Shown here one piece after another: positions 16,501 through 25,352 of a stretch of DNA of 64,000 nt. The stretch is taken from the NCBI RefSeq assembly GCF_947502995.1, contig NZ_CANNBW010000007.1, forward strand, positions 62,001-126,000, given 5' to 3'. Within the stretch, counting starts at the first letter, position 1; every line of letters starts with the position of its first letter. Under the pieces are notes generated by a model that was not told the DNA's origin, made no database searches, and was given only the letters and a program-made list of their open reading frames with translations. The stretch comes from an uncultured Tenacibaculum sp. (GTDB taxonomy: Bacteria > Bacteroidota > Bacteroidia > Flavobacteriales > Flavobacteriaceae). A program made the translations under genes and the position numbers.

Positions 16501-17178
16501 ATGAAAGATTTACATTGGTTGCTTTTATGCTTGTTGTATGTGCTAACGGTAACGTCCCAATCTAACAAAACTTGTGAGAAACAAGAGACCATTGTTATTC
16601 AAGACCTTAATAGTATAAATAAATGTAAAGTAGAAGATAAATCGAAAAATAATCAATCTGCTAGACATATTATTTTAGGGTTTAACAATTCAAAGAGTCG
16701 TTTCTTCAGAAAGAGAAGAAAAGAATTAGCTAAGGCAGTGAATTCAATTTCTTCTAAAGGAATTTCAAATAATAAGAAAGAAATTAAATTATCTGGTGAT
16801 GTTGACATCAAAGAATCAGAAGAAAAAGTGTTTACATTTCAAAATGTAGATCAACTTCCAGTATTCAAAAACTGTGAAGATTCTGATAATAATTTAAGAT
16901 GTTTTAATGTTGCAATCGGTAATTTTATACAAGAGAATTTCGAATATCCAGATGAAGCTATAGATAATGAAATAGTAGGTAAAATAACTGTAAATTTTGT
17001 TATCAATAAAGAAGGTAAAGTTGTAGATATTAAAGCAACGAATGAAGAAAATAAAGATAATATTCTAACTAACTACAGCGAGAAATTAATATCTAAATTA
17101 TCAAAAGTAGCGCCTGCTAAGAAAAATGGCAAACCAGTAGCGGTTTCTTACGAATTGTATTTAGATTTTTCTCTTTAG
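16501..17178 (+). CDS. secreted TonB C-terminal-domain protein, paralog 1
   Basis: 225 residues. A signal peptide or N-terminal anchor (5-20) is followed by a Cys pair framing the motif DLNSINKC (Cys25, Cys42), a strongly basic stretch (SRFFRKRRKE) and a C-terminal TonB-like domain: NFIQENFEYPDEAIDNEIVGKITVNFVI, then EGKVVDIKA and KPVAVSYELYLDFSL. A second Cys pair lies in the KNCEDSDNNLRCF segment. The proline-rich periplasm-spanning segment of true TonB is absent. It is the most divergent of four paralogs and has no receptor gene beside it. Its role is unknown; contact with an outer-membrane receptor is inferred from the domain and from its paralogs. Confidence 0.7.
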   Translation: MKDLHWLLLCLLYVLTVTSQSNKTCEKQETIVIQDLNSINKCKVEDKSKNNQSARHIILGFNNSKSRFFRKRRKELAKAVNSISSKGISNNKKEIKLSGDVDIKESEEKVFTFQNVDQLPVFKNCEDSDNNLRCFNVAIGNFIQENFEYPDEAIDNEIVGKITVNFVINKEGKVVDIKATNEENKDNILTNYSEKLISKLSKVAPAKKNGKPVAVSYELYLDFSL

Positions 17179-17210
17179 TGAAACACTTTTAAATAACTTA
17201 CTTAATATAT

Positions 17211-17240
17211 AGAGGCTCTTTTTTCTGAGCCTCTCTTTTT
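17211..17240 (+). terminator. intrinsic terminator after the first TonB-domain gene
   Basis: AGAGGCTC (17211-17218) pairs with GAGCCTCT (17227-17234), followed by T. It touches the stop codon of the convergent gene. Confidence 0.75.
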
Positions 17241-18873
17241 ATTTTATAGTAAAAGTTAAATTAGAGATCCAATTTGCTCTTAATTCTGGTAAATCGTCTG
17301 GATAATAAATCATACGTTCTGGTTGTCTTTTTTCTAAGTACTTTCCAGTATCCCAAATGCCATTATCATTTTCATCAACAATTGCTCTAATAGAATAGGT
17401 GTCTGGAATTAATGAATTAAATTCAATTTTACCAGAGGCTTTTAAAATTTGTTTTTTATACACTTCATCGCCTTTTAGTAATTGGATAATTACAGGATGT
17501 TTTACTTCCTTTTTTATAGTTAAAATAATACTTCCATAATCCTCAATATCTTTTGTAGCAAAACGATAATTTAATGTGTCTTTAGATTTTACTTTAAATA
17601 TATCTACTAGTGCTTCAGGTAAAGCGGTAAGTTTGTAAGGAGTTTTCTTTTTTTGCTTAAAAAACACTCCTAATTTATTGTTAGAAATAATCTTTAGTGT
17701 ATGAGCAACTTCTGTTGTGTCACTAGTGTTGACTAGAGAAAATTTAGAACTGTCAAAATCACGAATAGGGTTATTTGTTATCAAAGTAAGTGTATCTGTT
17801 AAGTGTAAAATACTTTTCACATTTGAAGAAATCGAAAGAGAATCTATTTTTTTCTTTCTCAGTTTAACAGTTGCTGTATCTACAGATGTTTTTTCCGAAA
17901 TTATAAAGTCTAATGAATCTATTTTTGTATCAGAATGATACCAGAAATTTAAGGTGTCTTTGTCTTTTTCAAATTCGGTTTTAAACATAAAATCTTCAGG
18001 AACTTTAGAAAGTAATTTTACTTGCATTTCTTCTTGTTTTCCTGTGAAGGCAAATTGAATTTTTCCTTTAGTTACTTCTCTTGCTTTTTTGAATATATAA
18101 GGTTGAATTTCTTTAAAAAGTACAATTGGAGAAGAGATCATACTGTCTTTAGGTAGAGAAATAGTATCGTTATAAAAACCAATTTTATCTGTTCTAGAAT
18201 TAAATTTATAATCAGAAGTAGATTCATCTATAGCCATTAAAAAGTACTTTCCTTCAGCTAAATTTGTAAACTTATAATTAATAGAATCGTAAGTTTTGGT
18301 TACATAATCTGGTTTGCTTTTATAAACGATAGAATCGTTAAAAGTAGAATCAATTTTATATAAGAGAACACTATAGTTTTTTTTAGGCTTTTTAATCGTA
18401 ATATCGTTAACAGCACCTTTTATACTTAGTGAGTCAATAAAATCTCCAGTAGAAAAAATGTATTTGAAGTTTTCTAAAGGGTTGTTTTCATTATTGTCTT
18501 GTATAGCATTTCCAAAGTTAAATGTATACGTAGCGTTTTCTTTTAAAGTGTCTAAAATCTTAATGTTTATATATTTACTTGGGGTTCCTTGTGGCGTAAT
18601 CAAAGGAGCCGTTTTAAAAGGAGGAGAAACAATTAACTGTTTATTTAAATCTTTAAGTACGATATATTCGTCAAAATAAATACGAATATTGTCGTCATTA
18701 AAATTTAAGCTTTCATAAGCAGGTTCAGCCGAAACTAATATTGGTGCATCTTCATCTTTAGGGCCACCTTCAGGTCTTCCTTTTCTGGCACAACTACTAA
18801 TTATCAAACTAAAACTAAAAAGAAAAAATATAAGGTTATAATGTTTCACAAAACTAATTTTAAGCGTAATCAA
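17239..18873 (-). CDS. Ig-like-domain lipoprotein
   Basis: 544 residues with a lipoprotein signal (LIISSC) followed by ARKGRPEGGPKDEDAP. The first folded unit (ILVSAEPAYESLNFNDDNIRIYFDEYI) is a bacterial Ig-like domain of the SbsA/Big_5 type, and several beta-rich segments follow, including a late carboxypeptidase-regulatory-like part with DENDNGIWDTGKYLEKRQPE. Such proteins are conserved single-copy envelope lipoproteins in flavobacteria with no defined function. It is the second gene of a leftward pair with the ComF-like gene (17-bp gap). Confidence 0.75.
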   Translation of the reverse strand: MITLKISFVKHYNLIFFLFSFSLIISSCARKGRPEGGPKDEDAPILVSAEPAYESLNFNDDNIRIYFDEYIVLKDLNKQLIVSPPFKTAPLITPQGTPSKYINIKILDTLKENATYTFNFGNAIQDNNENNPLENFKYIFSTGDFIDSLSIKGAVNDITIKKPKKNYSVLLYKIDSTFNDSIVYKSKPDYVTKTYDSINYKFTNLAEGKYFLMAIDESTSDYKFNSRTDKIGFYNDTISLPKDSMISSPIVLFKEIQPYIFKKAREVTKGKIQFAFTGKQEEMQVKLLSKVPEDFMFKTEFEKDKDTLNFWYHSDTKIDSLDFIISEKTSVDTATVKLRKKKIDSLSISSNVKSILHLTDTLTLITNNPIRDFDSSKFSLVNTSDTTEVAHTLKIISNNKLGVFFKQKKKTPYKLTALPEALVDIFKVKSKDTLNYRFATKDIEDYGSIILTIKKEVKHPVIIQLLKGDEVYKKQILKASGKIEFNSLIPDTYSIRAIVDENDNGIWDTGKYLEKRQPERMIYYPDDLPELRANWISNLTFTIK

Positions 18874-18890
18874 AAGTAGTAAAAAAACTA

Positions 18891-19571
18891 TTAGACTTTC
18901 AGTGTATAAGCTATAGTAAGAACACTTATTTTTATGTTTTTGGTTTTTAATAAAGCCTTAACACAAGACTCAATAGTTGCGCCAGTGGTAATTACATCGT
19001 CGACAAGAAGTACATGTTTGTTTTCATAAAAACTTGTGTCAACTAAAGAAAACTTAGATGAACTCTCGTTATAACGTTCGAATCTCGATTTTTTTGTTTG
19101 CGTTTTAGTGTTTGAAATTCGAACTAAATTTTTATTACTAAAATTCGTTTTTAATCCTTTTGAAATACATTTAGCAAAAGAATCAACTTGATTATAGCCT
19201 CGTATTTTTAACTTTTTTTTATGTAGAGGAACAGGAATTACATAATCAATTTCAGAAAATAAATTTCTTTTTTTAATCTCATGATTAAACCACTCACCTA
19301 AAAAAACACCGACATCTTCTCGTTCCTTGTATTTTAGTTGATGAATTAGCTTTTGAGTAATATTGTCTTTCCTGTAATATAGAAAAGCTTCAAAATTCTC
19401 TAAATCGAAGTTCAAAAAAGATTCAGGTATAAAAGTATCTTTTTCGTTAACTATCGGTAGTTCATTTTTACAGTTACTACATAGTATTATTTCGTTGGAA
19501 AACAGAAGATTTTCACAATTTAAACATAAATTAGGATAAAAAATACCCAATAAATCCTTTAAAAAGCGCAT
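18891..19571 (-). CDS. ComF-family phosphoribosyltransferase-like protein
   Basis: 226 residues. A zinc-finger-like N terminus (CLNC about 16-19 and CSNC about 31-34) is followed by the PRTase fold with the PRPP loop VLLVDDVITTGATI near residues 190-203. This is the layout of ComFC/GntX proteins. In competent bacteria ComF helps handle incoming single-stranded DNA, but in other species it is a general PRTase-like protein of unclear activity. It is divergent from the methyltransferase gene, only 44 bp away. Confidence 0.88.
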   Translation of the reverse strand: MRFLKDLLGIFYPNLCLNCENLLFSNEIILCSNCKNELPIVNEKDTFIPESFLNFDLENFEAFLYYRKDNITQKLIHQLKYKEREDVGVFLGEWFNHEIKKRNLFSEIDYVIPVPLHKKKLKIRGYNQVDSFAKCISKGLKTNFSNKNLVRISNTKTQTKKSRFERYNESSSKFSLVDTSFYENKHVLLVDDVITTGATIESCVKALLKTKNIKISVLTIAYTLKV

Positions 19572-19615
19572 ATTTGCTTAGCAATTTTTTGATAAATTTA
19601 AAAAATAAATAGTAT

Positions 19616-20179
19616 TTGGGAAAGAAACTTAATTTTTTTAAAGAAGCTGTTCTAGCAGCTAAAACTTCTGGAACTATTACACCTAGCTCAAGATTCCTAG
19701 CAGAAAAAATGCTTAAAGGAATAAATTTTAATGAAACTAATTTAATAGTTGAGTTAGGAGCTGGAAATGGAATTATAACAAAACATATCCTTAAAAAATT
19801 AAAACCCAATAATCATTTAATTAGTTTCGAAATCAATGAAACTTTTTATCAAGAATTACAGAAAATTAATCATCCACAATTAACTATTTTAAATACTTCT
19901 GCTGAATTTATAATTGATGAAATTGAAAAGAAAGGGTATAAAAATGTAGATTGTATTGTTTCAAGTCTTCCGCTTTCTATAATACCAAAACCAATTTCAA
20001 AAAATATTCTGGACGAATCTTACAAAGCATTAAATACAAATGGAAATTTCGTTCAATTTCAATATAGTTTAGACTATTTTAAAAAGTTTAAAAAATTGTT
20101 CGGAAAAGAAAATGTAAGCTTAAAATTCGAACCTCTAAATATTCCTCCAGCATTTATTTACAAATGCACAAAGAAATAG
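19616..20179 (+). CDS. PmtA-like phospholipid/SAM-dependent methyltransferase, TTG start
   Basis: 187 residues. The sequence KEAVLAAKTSGTITPSSRFLAEKM followed by the SAM motif VELGAGNGIITKHIL matches the PmtA/phospholipid N-methyltransferase-like family, in which the segment before motif I is conserved. That conserved segment lies upstream of the first in-frame ATG, and a TAG stop sits at 19610-19612, so TTG 19616 is the likely start. Later motifs include DCIVSSLPLSIIPK. The actual acceptor is not known; a lipid or a ribosomal-RNA-type substrate are both possible. Confidence 0.7.
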   Translation: MGKKLNFFKEAVLAAKTSGTITPSSRFLAEKMLKGINFNETNLIVELGAGNGIITKHILKKLKPNNHLISFEINETFYQELQKINHPQLTILNTSAEFIIDEIEKKGYKNVDCIVSSLPLSIIPKPISKNILDESYKALNTNGNFVQFQYSLDYFKKFKKLFGKENVSLKFEPLNIPPAFIYKCTKK

Positions 20180-20201
20180 AACTTACAATATGTACTTTTT
20201 G

Positions 20202-20209
20202 TACTTTTG
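20202..20209 (+). promoter_or_regulatory. hflX promoter -7 box, leaderless configuration
   Basis: TACTTTTG is a perfect -7 box whose last base lies 7 nt before the ATG at 20216, so transcription should start at or next to the start codon. Confidence 0.65.
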
Positions 20210-20215
20210 CCTTCT

Positions 20216-21406
20216 ATGATAGAAACGAGAGAAGCAATATCAGAAAAGGTAGTTTTAATAGGTGTAATTACACAACATCAAGATGAAGACAAAGCTAACG
20301 AATATCTTGATGAGTTAGAATTTTTAACTCACACTGCGGGTGGAGTGCCTGTAAAACGTTTTTTACAAAAACTAGATAAACCAAATCCTAAAACTTTTAT
20401 TGGAAGTGGAAAATTGGATGATGTAAAAGCCTACATTGATGCTAATGGAGTAGGAACAGCTGTTTTTGATGATGAATTATCGCCTGCTCAGCTTAGAAAT
20501 ATAGAGCGTGTTTTAGATTGTAAAATTTTAGACAGAACCAATCTTATCTTAGATATATTTGCTAATAGAGCTCAAACTAGCTCTGCAAAAACTCAAGTAG
20601 AGTTAGCTCAATACGAATATTTATTACCAAGATTAACTCGAATGTGGACTCACCTTGATAAACAAAAAGGAGGTATTGGTATGAGAGGTCCTGGAGAAAC
20701 TGAAATAGAAACAGACCGTCGTATTATTAGAGATAAAATAACTTTACTAAAGAAAAAGTTACAAACCATAGATAAACAAATGGCTGTTCAAAGAAAGAAC
20801 AGAGGTAAAATGGTTCGTGTCGCTTTAGTCGGTTATACAAATGTTGGTAAGTCTACCTTAATGAACTTAATTAGTAAAAGTGAAGTTTTTGCTGAAAACA
20901 AACTTTTTGCAACATTAGATACCACTGTAAGAAAAGTTGTGGTTAAAAATGTTCCTTTTTTACTTACAGATACAGTTGGTTTCATTAGAAAATTACCTAC
21001 ACAATTAGTAGAATCTTTTAAATCTACGCTTGATGAAGTAAGAGAAGCAGATTTATTAGTTCATGTTGTAGATATTTCTCATCCTAACTTTGAAGAGCAT
21101 ATTGCTTCTGTAAATAAAATTTTAGATGAAATAGAAAGTGCTAACAAGCCAACGATTATGATTTTTAATAAAATCGATGCTTATACACATGAAACAATTG
21201 ACGAAGATGATTTAGTTACTATTAAAGGTAAAGAGCATTACACAATTGAAGATTGGAAGAAAACTTGGATGAACGATCTAGAGAAAAAAGCGTGTTTTAT
21301 TTCTGCAGTAGAAAAAGAAAACATAGAAAACTTTAAGGATACTATTTATGATGAAGTAGTAAAAATTCATTCAAAAATCTTTCCATATAACAATTTCTTA
21401 TATTAA
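20216..21406 (+). CDS. hflX: ribosome-associated GTPase HflX
   Basis: 396 residues from ATG 20216. An in-frame TTG at 20207 lies inside the -7 box and is rejected. The HflX N-terminal domain (GGVPVKRFLQKLDKPNPKTFIGSGK, FDDELSPAQLRNIE, RTNLILDIFANRAQT) precedes the helical linker KGGIGMRGPGETEIETDRR and the G domain: G1 GYTNVGKS, G3 DTVG, G4 NKID. HflX splits stalled or heat-damaged 70S ribosomes. Confidence 0.97.
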   Translation: MIETREAISEKVVLIGVITQHQDEDKANEYLDELEFLTHTAGGVPVKRFLQKLDKPNPKTFIGSGKLDDVKAYIDANGVGTAVFDDELSPAQLRNIERVLDCKILDRTNLILDIFANRAQTSSAKTQVELAQYEYLLPRLTRMWTHLDKQKGGIGMRGPGETEIETDRRIIRDKITLLKKKLQTIDKQMAVQRKNRGKMVRVALVGYTNVGKSTLMNLISKSEVFAENKLFATLDTTVRKVVVKNVPFLLTDTVGFIRKLPTQLVESFKSTLDEVREADLLVHVVDISHPNFEEHIASVNKILDEIESANKPTIMIFNKIDAYTHETIDEDDLVTIKGKEHYTIEDWKKTWMNDLEKKACFISAVEKENIENFKDTIYDEVVKIHSKIFPYNNFLY

Positions 21407-21502
21407 GAACCAATTTTGATGTGAAAATTGCAAAAAATACATTAATAATGGTCAAAAAAGTATAAAAAATCAATTTCGAATTAAGCGATAGGATTTTTTT
21501 TT

Positions 21503-21565
21503 TACTTTTGCAAGTGGAACATAGTGTGATTTTAGTAAACTTATTAAGTTTTATTTAATAAGTTT
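21503..21565 (+). promoter_or_regulatory. promoter and leader hairpin of the second TonB-domain gene
   Basis: The -7 box TACTTTTG is at 21503-21510. In the leader, AAACTTATTAA (21537-21547) pairs perfectly with TTAATAAGTTT (21555-21565) around a 7-nt loop, ending 14 nt before the ATG. The hairpin has no T run of terminator type, so a role in translation or mRNA stability is more likely. Confidence 0.55.
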
Positions 21566-21579
21566 TAATTCCCCAACTT

Positions 21580-22305
21580 ATGAGAAAATTTTTTTATATA
21601 GCATCTTTTGCGTTTTCTTTTAGTGTCTTTAGTCAAGGCAGTAATGAAACATGTGATACTCCAGAAAGTCCTATTGAGGACTTAAATAGCATAACTAAAT
21701 GTACAGTAAAACCATCTAAAAATGGTAAGGATAAAAAATCGAGACAGATTTCTGTTCGAGTTTCTGCACCAAAAAGGAGGTTTTTAAAAAAGAGAAAAAA
21801 ACAAGCTGCTTCAGAAGCTAATAATTTAAATAGTTCTGGTATTTCTGCAGTTAATAATCCAACTGATATTTCTAAAACATTAAAGTTAAAAACAAATTTA
21901 GCAGCTTTAACAAATACGTTATCTAAAGAAGAAGTTCGTAAAGCTGAAAAATTTAGTACAGTTGATAATATTCCTGCATTCCCTGATTGTTCTAGTGAAT
22001 TAGGAGGAGATCAACTAGATTGTTTTAATAATGAAATGATAAGCCATATTCAAGAGCACTTTAGTTATCCGAATCAAGCAATGATAGATAAATTACAAGG
22101 TGAGGTTTGGGTACGTTTTATTATTGATAAAGATGGTAATGTTACAAATATCAAAGCTTTAGGTCCTAAAGGTGGTAAGATTCTTAAAGATGAAGCGATA
22201 AGAGTAGTTTCTAACTTGCCTAAATTTAAACCAGCAACTAAAGCAGGAAAGGCGATATCTGTAAAATATGGTTTTCCTATTAACTTTTCTTTAGAAGATA
22301 ACTAA
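21580..22305 (+). CDS. secreted TonB C-terminal-domain protein, paralog 2
   Basis: 241 residues. Signal peptide to about residue 19 (VFSQ), Cys25 and Cys41 around EDLNSITKC, a basic stretch (APKRRFLKKRKK), a spacer, then a second Cys pair (PDCSSELGGDQLDCF) and the TonB C-terminal fold (GEVWVRFIIDKDGNVTNIKALG, KFKPATKAGKAISVKYGFP). It is probably cotranscribed with the TonB-dependent receptor 54 bp downstream. The pairing suggests that it works on that receptor. It lacks the Pro-rich linker and, if the signal is cleaved, any membrane anchor. Confidence 0.75.
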   Translation: MRKFFYIASFAFSFSVFSQGSNETCDTPESPIEDLNSITKCTVKPSKNGKDKKSRQISVRVSAPKRRFLKKRKKQAASEANNLNSSGISAVNNPTDISKTLKLKTNLAALTNTLSKEEVRKAEKFSTVDNIPAFPDCSSELGGDQLDCFNNEMISHIQEHFSYPNQAMIDKLQGEVWVRFIIDKDGNVTNIKALGPKGGKILKDEAIRVVSNLPKFKPATKAGKAISVKYGFPINFSLEDN

Positions 22306-22359
22306 TAATTTAGTAACTTTCTTCTCAGATAAAATTCAATTAATCAAAATTTATAAGCA

Positions 22360-25188
22360 ATGGTCAAAAAATTACTTTTGCTGCTTTTTGTATTAAGCAG
22401 TTATTTTTTGTTGGCGCAGACAGAAGTTAAAGGTTTAGTATTCGATGAGTACTTAGAGCCTTTTCCTGGAGCAACTGTAAAAACAAGTGAAGGAAAAACT
22501 ACAAGTTCAAATTTTGATGGTGAATTTGTGGTTAAGGTAAAAAAGTTCCCCGTAACAATAATAGTATCTTTAGTAGGTTATCAAACCGAAACTATTCAAA
22601 TAGCAAGTGCAGATGATGATTTAAATGTTATCTTAAAAGAAACGTTAGGTTTAGATCAGGTCGTAGTTTCTGCTTCGAGAACACCTGAACGAGTTATAGA
22701 ATCTCCTGTAACTATTGAAAGAATAGGTGTAAATGAAATAAAAAATACACCTTCAGTAAATTTTTACGAAAGTTTAGGTAATTTAAAAGGAATTGATGTA
22801 TTAGCAGATAGTTACAATGTAAAAACTGTAAACTCTAATAGAGGTTTTGCAAATACACTTAATGTTCGTTTTATTCAGTTAGTAGATGGTGCAGAAACTA
22901 CGGTGCCAATCTTAGATTATTCTTTCGGTAATACATTTGGATTAAATGAATTAGATGTTAAAAATGTCGAGATTCTTCCAGGTGCGGCTTCTGCATTATA
23001 TGGAGCAAACGCCTTCAACGGTATCTTATTAATGACTAGTAAGAATCCTTTTGATGATGGGGGAATTAGTACATATTTTAAAACAGGTGTTACAACACAA
23101 GAAGGAAGAGGACAATCTCAATTCTATGACGTAGGTATTCGTTTAGCTCATAAGTTTTCAGACACTTTTGCTGCTAAAGCAAACTTTACATATAGTGCTG
23201 GTGAAGAATGGTTAGCTAATGATAAAAGAAATTCTACAGGACAAGGTGGAGATATTATCGATGGAACTCCTGATGAAAATGCATTAGATTATGATGGTGT
23301 AAATGTTTACGGAGATGAAATCAGTTTACCTTTAACAAGAATTGCTAGAATTGCTGGTGTGACTGATCCGAATTTATTGGCCGCTTTTAATGGAATTAAT
23401 ATTGCAAGAAAAGGGTATTCAGAAGCAGACTTATTATTAGGTGATACAGATGCAAAGTCGTTACTTTTTGATGCAGGTTTATATTTCAGACCATGGAAAG
23501 ATGATACTGAAATTATCTTATCTTCTAAATTTAATTTATTAGATAACTACTTACATGCAAGTAACAGATATATTCAAAAGGATGCATTTATTAAACAATA
23601 TAAATTAGAGGTAAAAGGGAATAACTATTTTGTTAGAGGTTATTTATCTAGAAATGATGCAGGAAGAACTTGGGACTCTAGGTTAGCTGGTATTTCTTTA
23701 AATAATAGATGGTTAAGGAATGAAGATTATTATGGCCTATTTGCTAGTGAATTTTTTCAGTTAATAACGCCTAGTCCTTCTAATCCATCTCCATTACCTG
23801 TAGAAGCTGCTGCTTTAGAAGCTAGATCTAGAGTAGAAGCAAATAGACTACAACCAGGAACTCCTGCTTTTAACGCAGCAGTTAATGATATCACAAATAC
23901 ATCAGTAAGTGAAGGAGGAGCAAGATTAGTAGATAATTCAGGTTTCTTAAATGTTGATGCGAATTACAATTTTGCAGATAATATAGATTTTGCAAATATT
24001 CAAGTAGGTGGAAGTTATAGAAAGTATTTCTTAGATTCTGGAGGACAAATTTATACGGATGATGATGGAGAAATCGCTTACAGATCTTTTGGTTTTTATA
24101 CTCAACTACAGAAAAAACTTTTAGATGATCGTTTAAAGTTAACAGGAACTGTTCGTTACGATAAATCGGATAACTTTGATGGTAACTTCTCTCCTCGTTT
24201 TTCAGTTTCTTATGCTGCCGGAGAAAAAAGAGATCATAACTTCAGATTTGCATTCCAGACAGGATTTAGAAACCCGACAACACAAGACCAGTATATTGGT
24301 TTACAATTAGGTGCAGATAGAGTGTTTTTAGGGTCAGTAGAAGAAAACTTAAGTAGAGAGCAAACAGAAGTTACTTCAAGAGCATTTACAAACTATACAA
24401 CAACTTTATCAGGAGTAGATGCGTTTACAAATTCGTATACAGCTACATCTATTGAAAGATTTTCACAAACAGGTAACGTAGCAGATTTAGAGAAAGCAGA
24501 ATTAAACTTTGTAACTCCTGAATTAGTACGTTCATTCGAATTAGGTTATCGTGGTGCTGTGAATTTAGCTGATAATCTTTTTGAATTTGATATCGTTGGT
24601 TTTTATAACTTACATACAGATTTTATTACAACAAAAGATGTTTTTGTTCCATTCTACGGAACCGTAAACTCAACAGATGTGCCAGCAGGAGCTCCTGCTA
24701 ATGGTATTGATGCAATTAGTAATCAAGATATTTTAAGATATGTAATTCGTACAAATACCGATTCAAGTATCGATACATATGGTTTTTCTGCAGGATTTAA
24801 TACTAAAGTTTTCAATGGTTTTGATTTTGGAGCTAATTATGCTTTTGCTGATTTTAAATCAGATGGAAAAGATCCAGAATTCAAAGAATCGTTTAATACA
24901 CCAAAACATAAAGTAAAAGTTCAGTTTGGTCATAGTAGATTATTTAAAAACTTTGGTTTTAATATTAATGCACGTTGGCAAGATGAATTTTTATACGAGT
25001 CGTTCTTTATAGATGGTATTGTAGAGGCAAGAACTGTTTTAGATGCCCAAATAAACTATGGTATTCCAGCATTAAAATCTATATTTAAAGTTGGAGGTAC
25101 AAACTTAGGAGGTAAAGATTACATCAGTGTTCCTGGAACAGGAAGTATTGGTTCACAATATTACATTTCTTGGGTTATCAACAACTAA
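22360..25188 (+). CDS. TonB-dependent outer-membrane receptor, cassette 1
   Basis: 942 residues: signal peptide, a carboxypeptidase-regulatory-like N-terminal domain (KGLVFDEYLEPFPGATVKT to about residue 95), a TonB-box-like region followed by the plug (VVVSASRTPERVIESPVTIERI; VEILPGAASALYGANAFNGILLM), then a 22-strand-type barrel. The C terminus ends ISWVINN instead of a terminal aromatic residue. No SusD-like partner is present. The substrate is unknown. It pairs with the TonB-domain gene upstream and resembles the receptor at 26118 closely. Confidence 0.88.
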   Translation: MVKKLLLLLFVLSSYFLLAQTEVKGLVFDEYLEPFPGATVKTSEGKTTSSNFDGEFVVKVKKFPVTIIVSLVGYQTETIQIASADDDLNVILKETLGLDQVVVSASRTPERVIESPVTIERIGVNEIKNTPSVNFYESLGNLKGIDVLADSYNVKTVNSNRGFANTLNVRFIQLVDGAETTVPILDYSFGNTFGLNELDVKNVEILPGAASALYGANAFNGILLMTSKNPFDDGGISTYFKTGVTTQEGRGQSQFYDVGIRLAHKFSDTFAAKANFTYSAGEEWLANDKRNSTGQGGDIIDGTPDENALDYDGVNVYGDEISLPLTRIARIAGVTDPNLLAAFNGINIARKGYSEADLLLGDTDAKSLLFDAGLYFRPWKDDTEIILSSKFNLLDNYLHASNRYIQKDAFIKQYKLEVKGNNYFVRGYLSRNDAGRTWDSRLAGISLNNRWLRNEDYYGLFASEFFQLITPSPSNPSPLPVEAAALEARSRVEANRLQPGTPAFNAAVNDITNTSVSEGGARLVDNSGFLNVDANYNFADNIDFANIQVGGSYRKYFLDSGGQIYTDDDGEIAYRSFGFYTQLQKKLLDDRLKLTGTVRYDKSDNFDGNFSPRFSVSYAAGEKRDHNFRFAFQTGFRNPTTQDQYIGLQLGADRVFLGSVEENLSREQTEVTSRAFTNYTTTLSGVDAFTNSYTATSIERFSQTGNVADLEKAELNFVTPELVRSFELGYRGAVNLADNLFEFDIVGFYNLHTDFITTKDVFVPFYGTVNSTDVPAGAPANGIDAISNQDILRYVIRTNTDSSIDTYGFSAGFNTKVFNGFDFGANYAFADFKSDGKDPEFKESFNTPKHKVKVQFGHSRLFKNFGFNINARWQDEFLYESFFIDGIVEARTVLDAQINYGIPALKSIFKVGGTNLGGKDYISVPGTGSIGSQYYISWVINN

Positions 25189-25209
25189 AAGAAGTATTGA
25201 AATAATCAT

Positions 25210-25241
25210 AAAAAGAGAGGTAACTACCTCTCTTTTTTTTT
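25210..25241 (+). terminator. intrinsic terminator after receptor cassette 1
   Basis: AAAGAGAGGTA pairs with TACCTCTCTTT around a 2-nt loop remnant, followed by a long T run. Confidence 0.85.
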
Positions 25242-25292
25242 GTTATCTATATCAAAAAAGCAAAATATTTTGTTTTTTTTTAAAAATATCTG

Positions 25293-25300
25293 TACTTTTG
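25293..25300 (+). promoter_or_regulatory. promoter -7 box of receptor cassette 2
   Basis: TACTTTTG, a perfect -7 box, 52 bp before the ATG of the third TonB-domain gene. It shows that the second cassette has its own promoter. Confidence 0.6.
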
Positions 25301-25352
25301 CGCTCTGAAAGAACCAAACAACTGCTACAGTAAATTAGTAAATGTTAAAAGT

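Noticed and set aside
16486..21579. CCCC-rich sequences just before several start codons as a common ribosome-binding element
   Set aside because: CCCCAACTT and CCCCCCC differ in sequence and distance to the start, and most genes in the window lack them; I keep only the weak link to the small RNA candidate.
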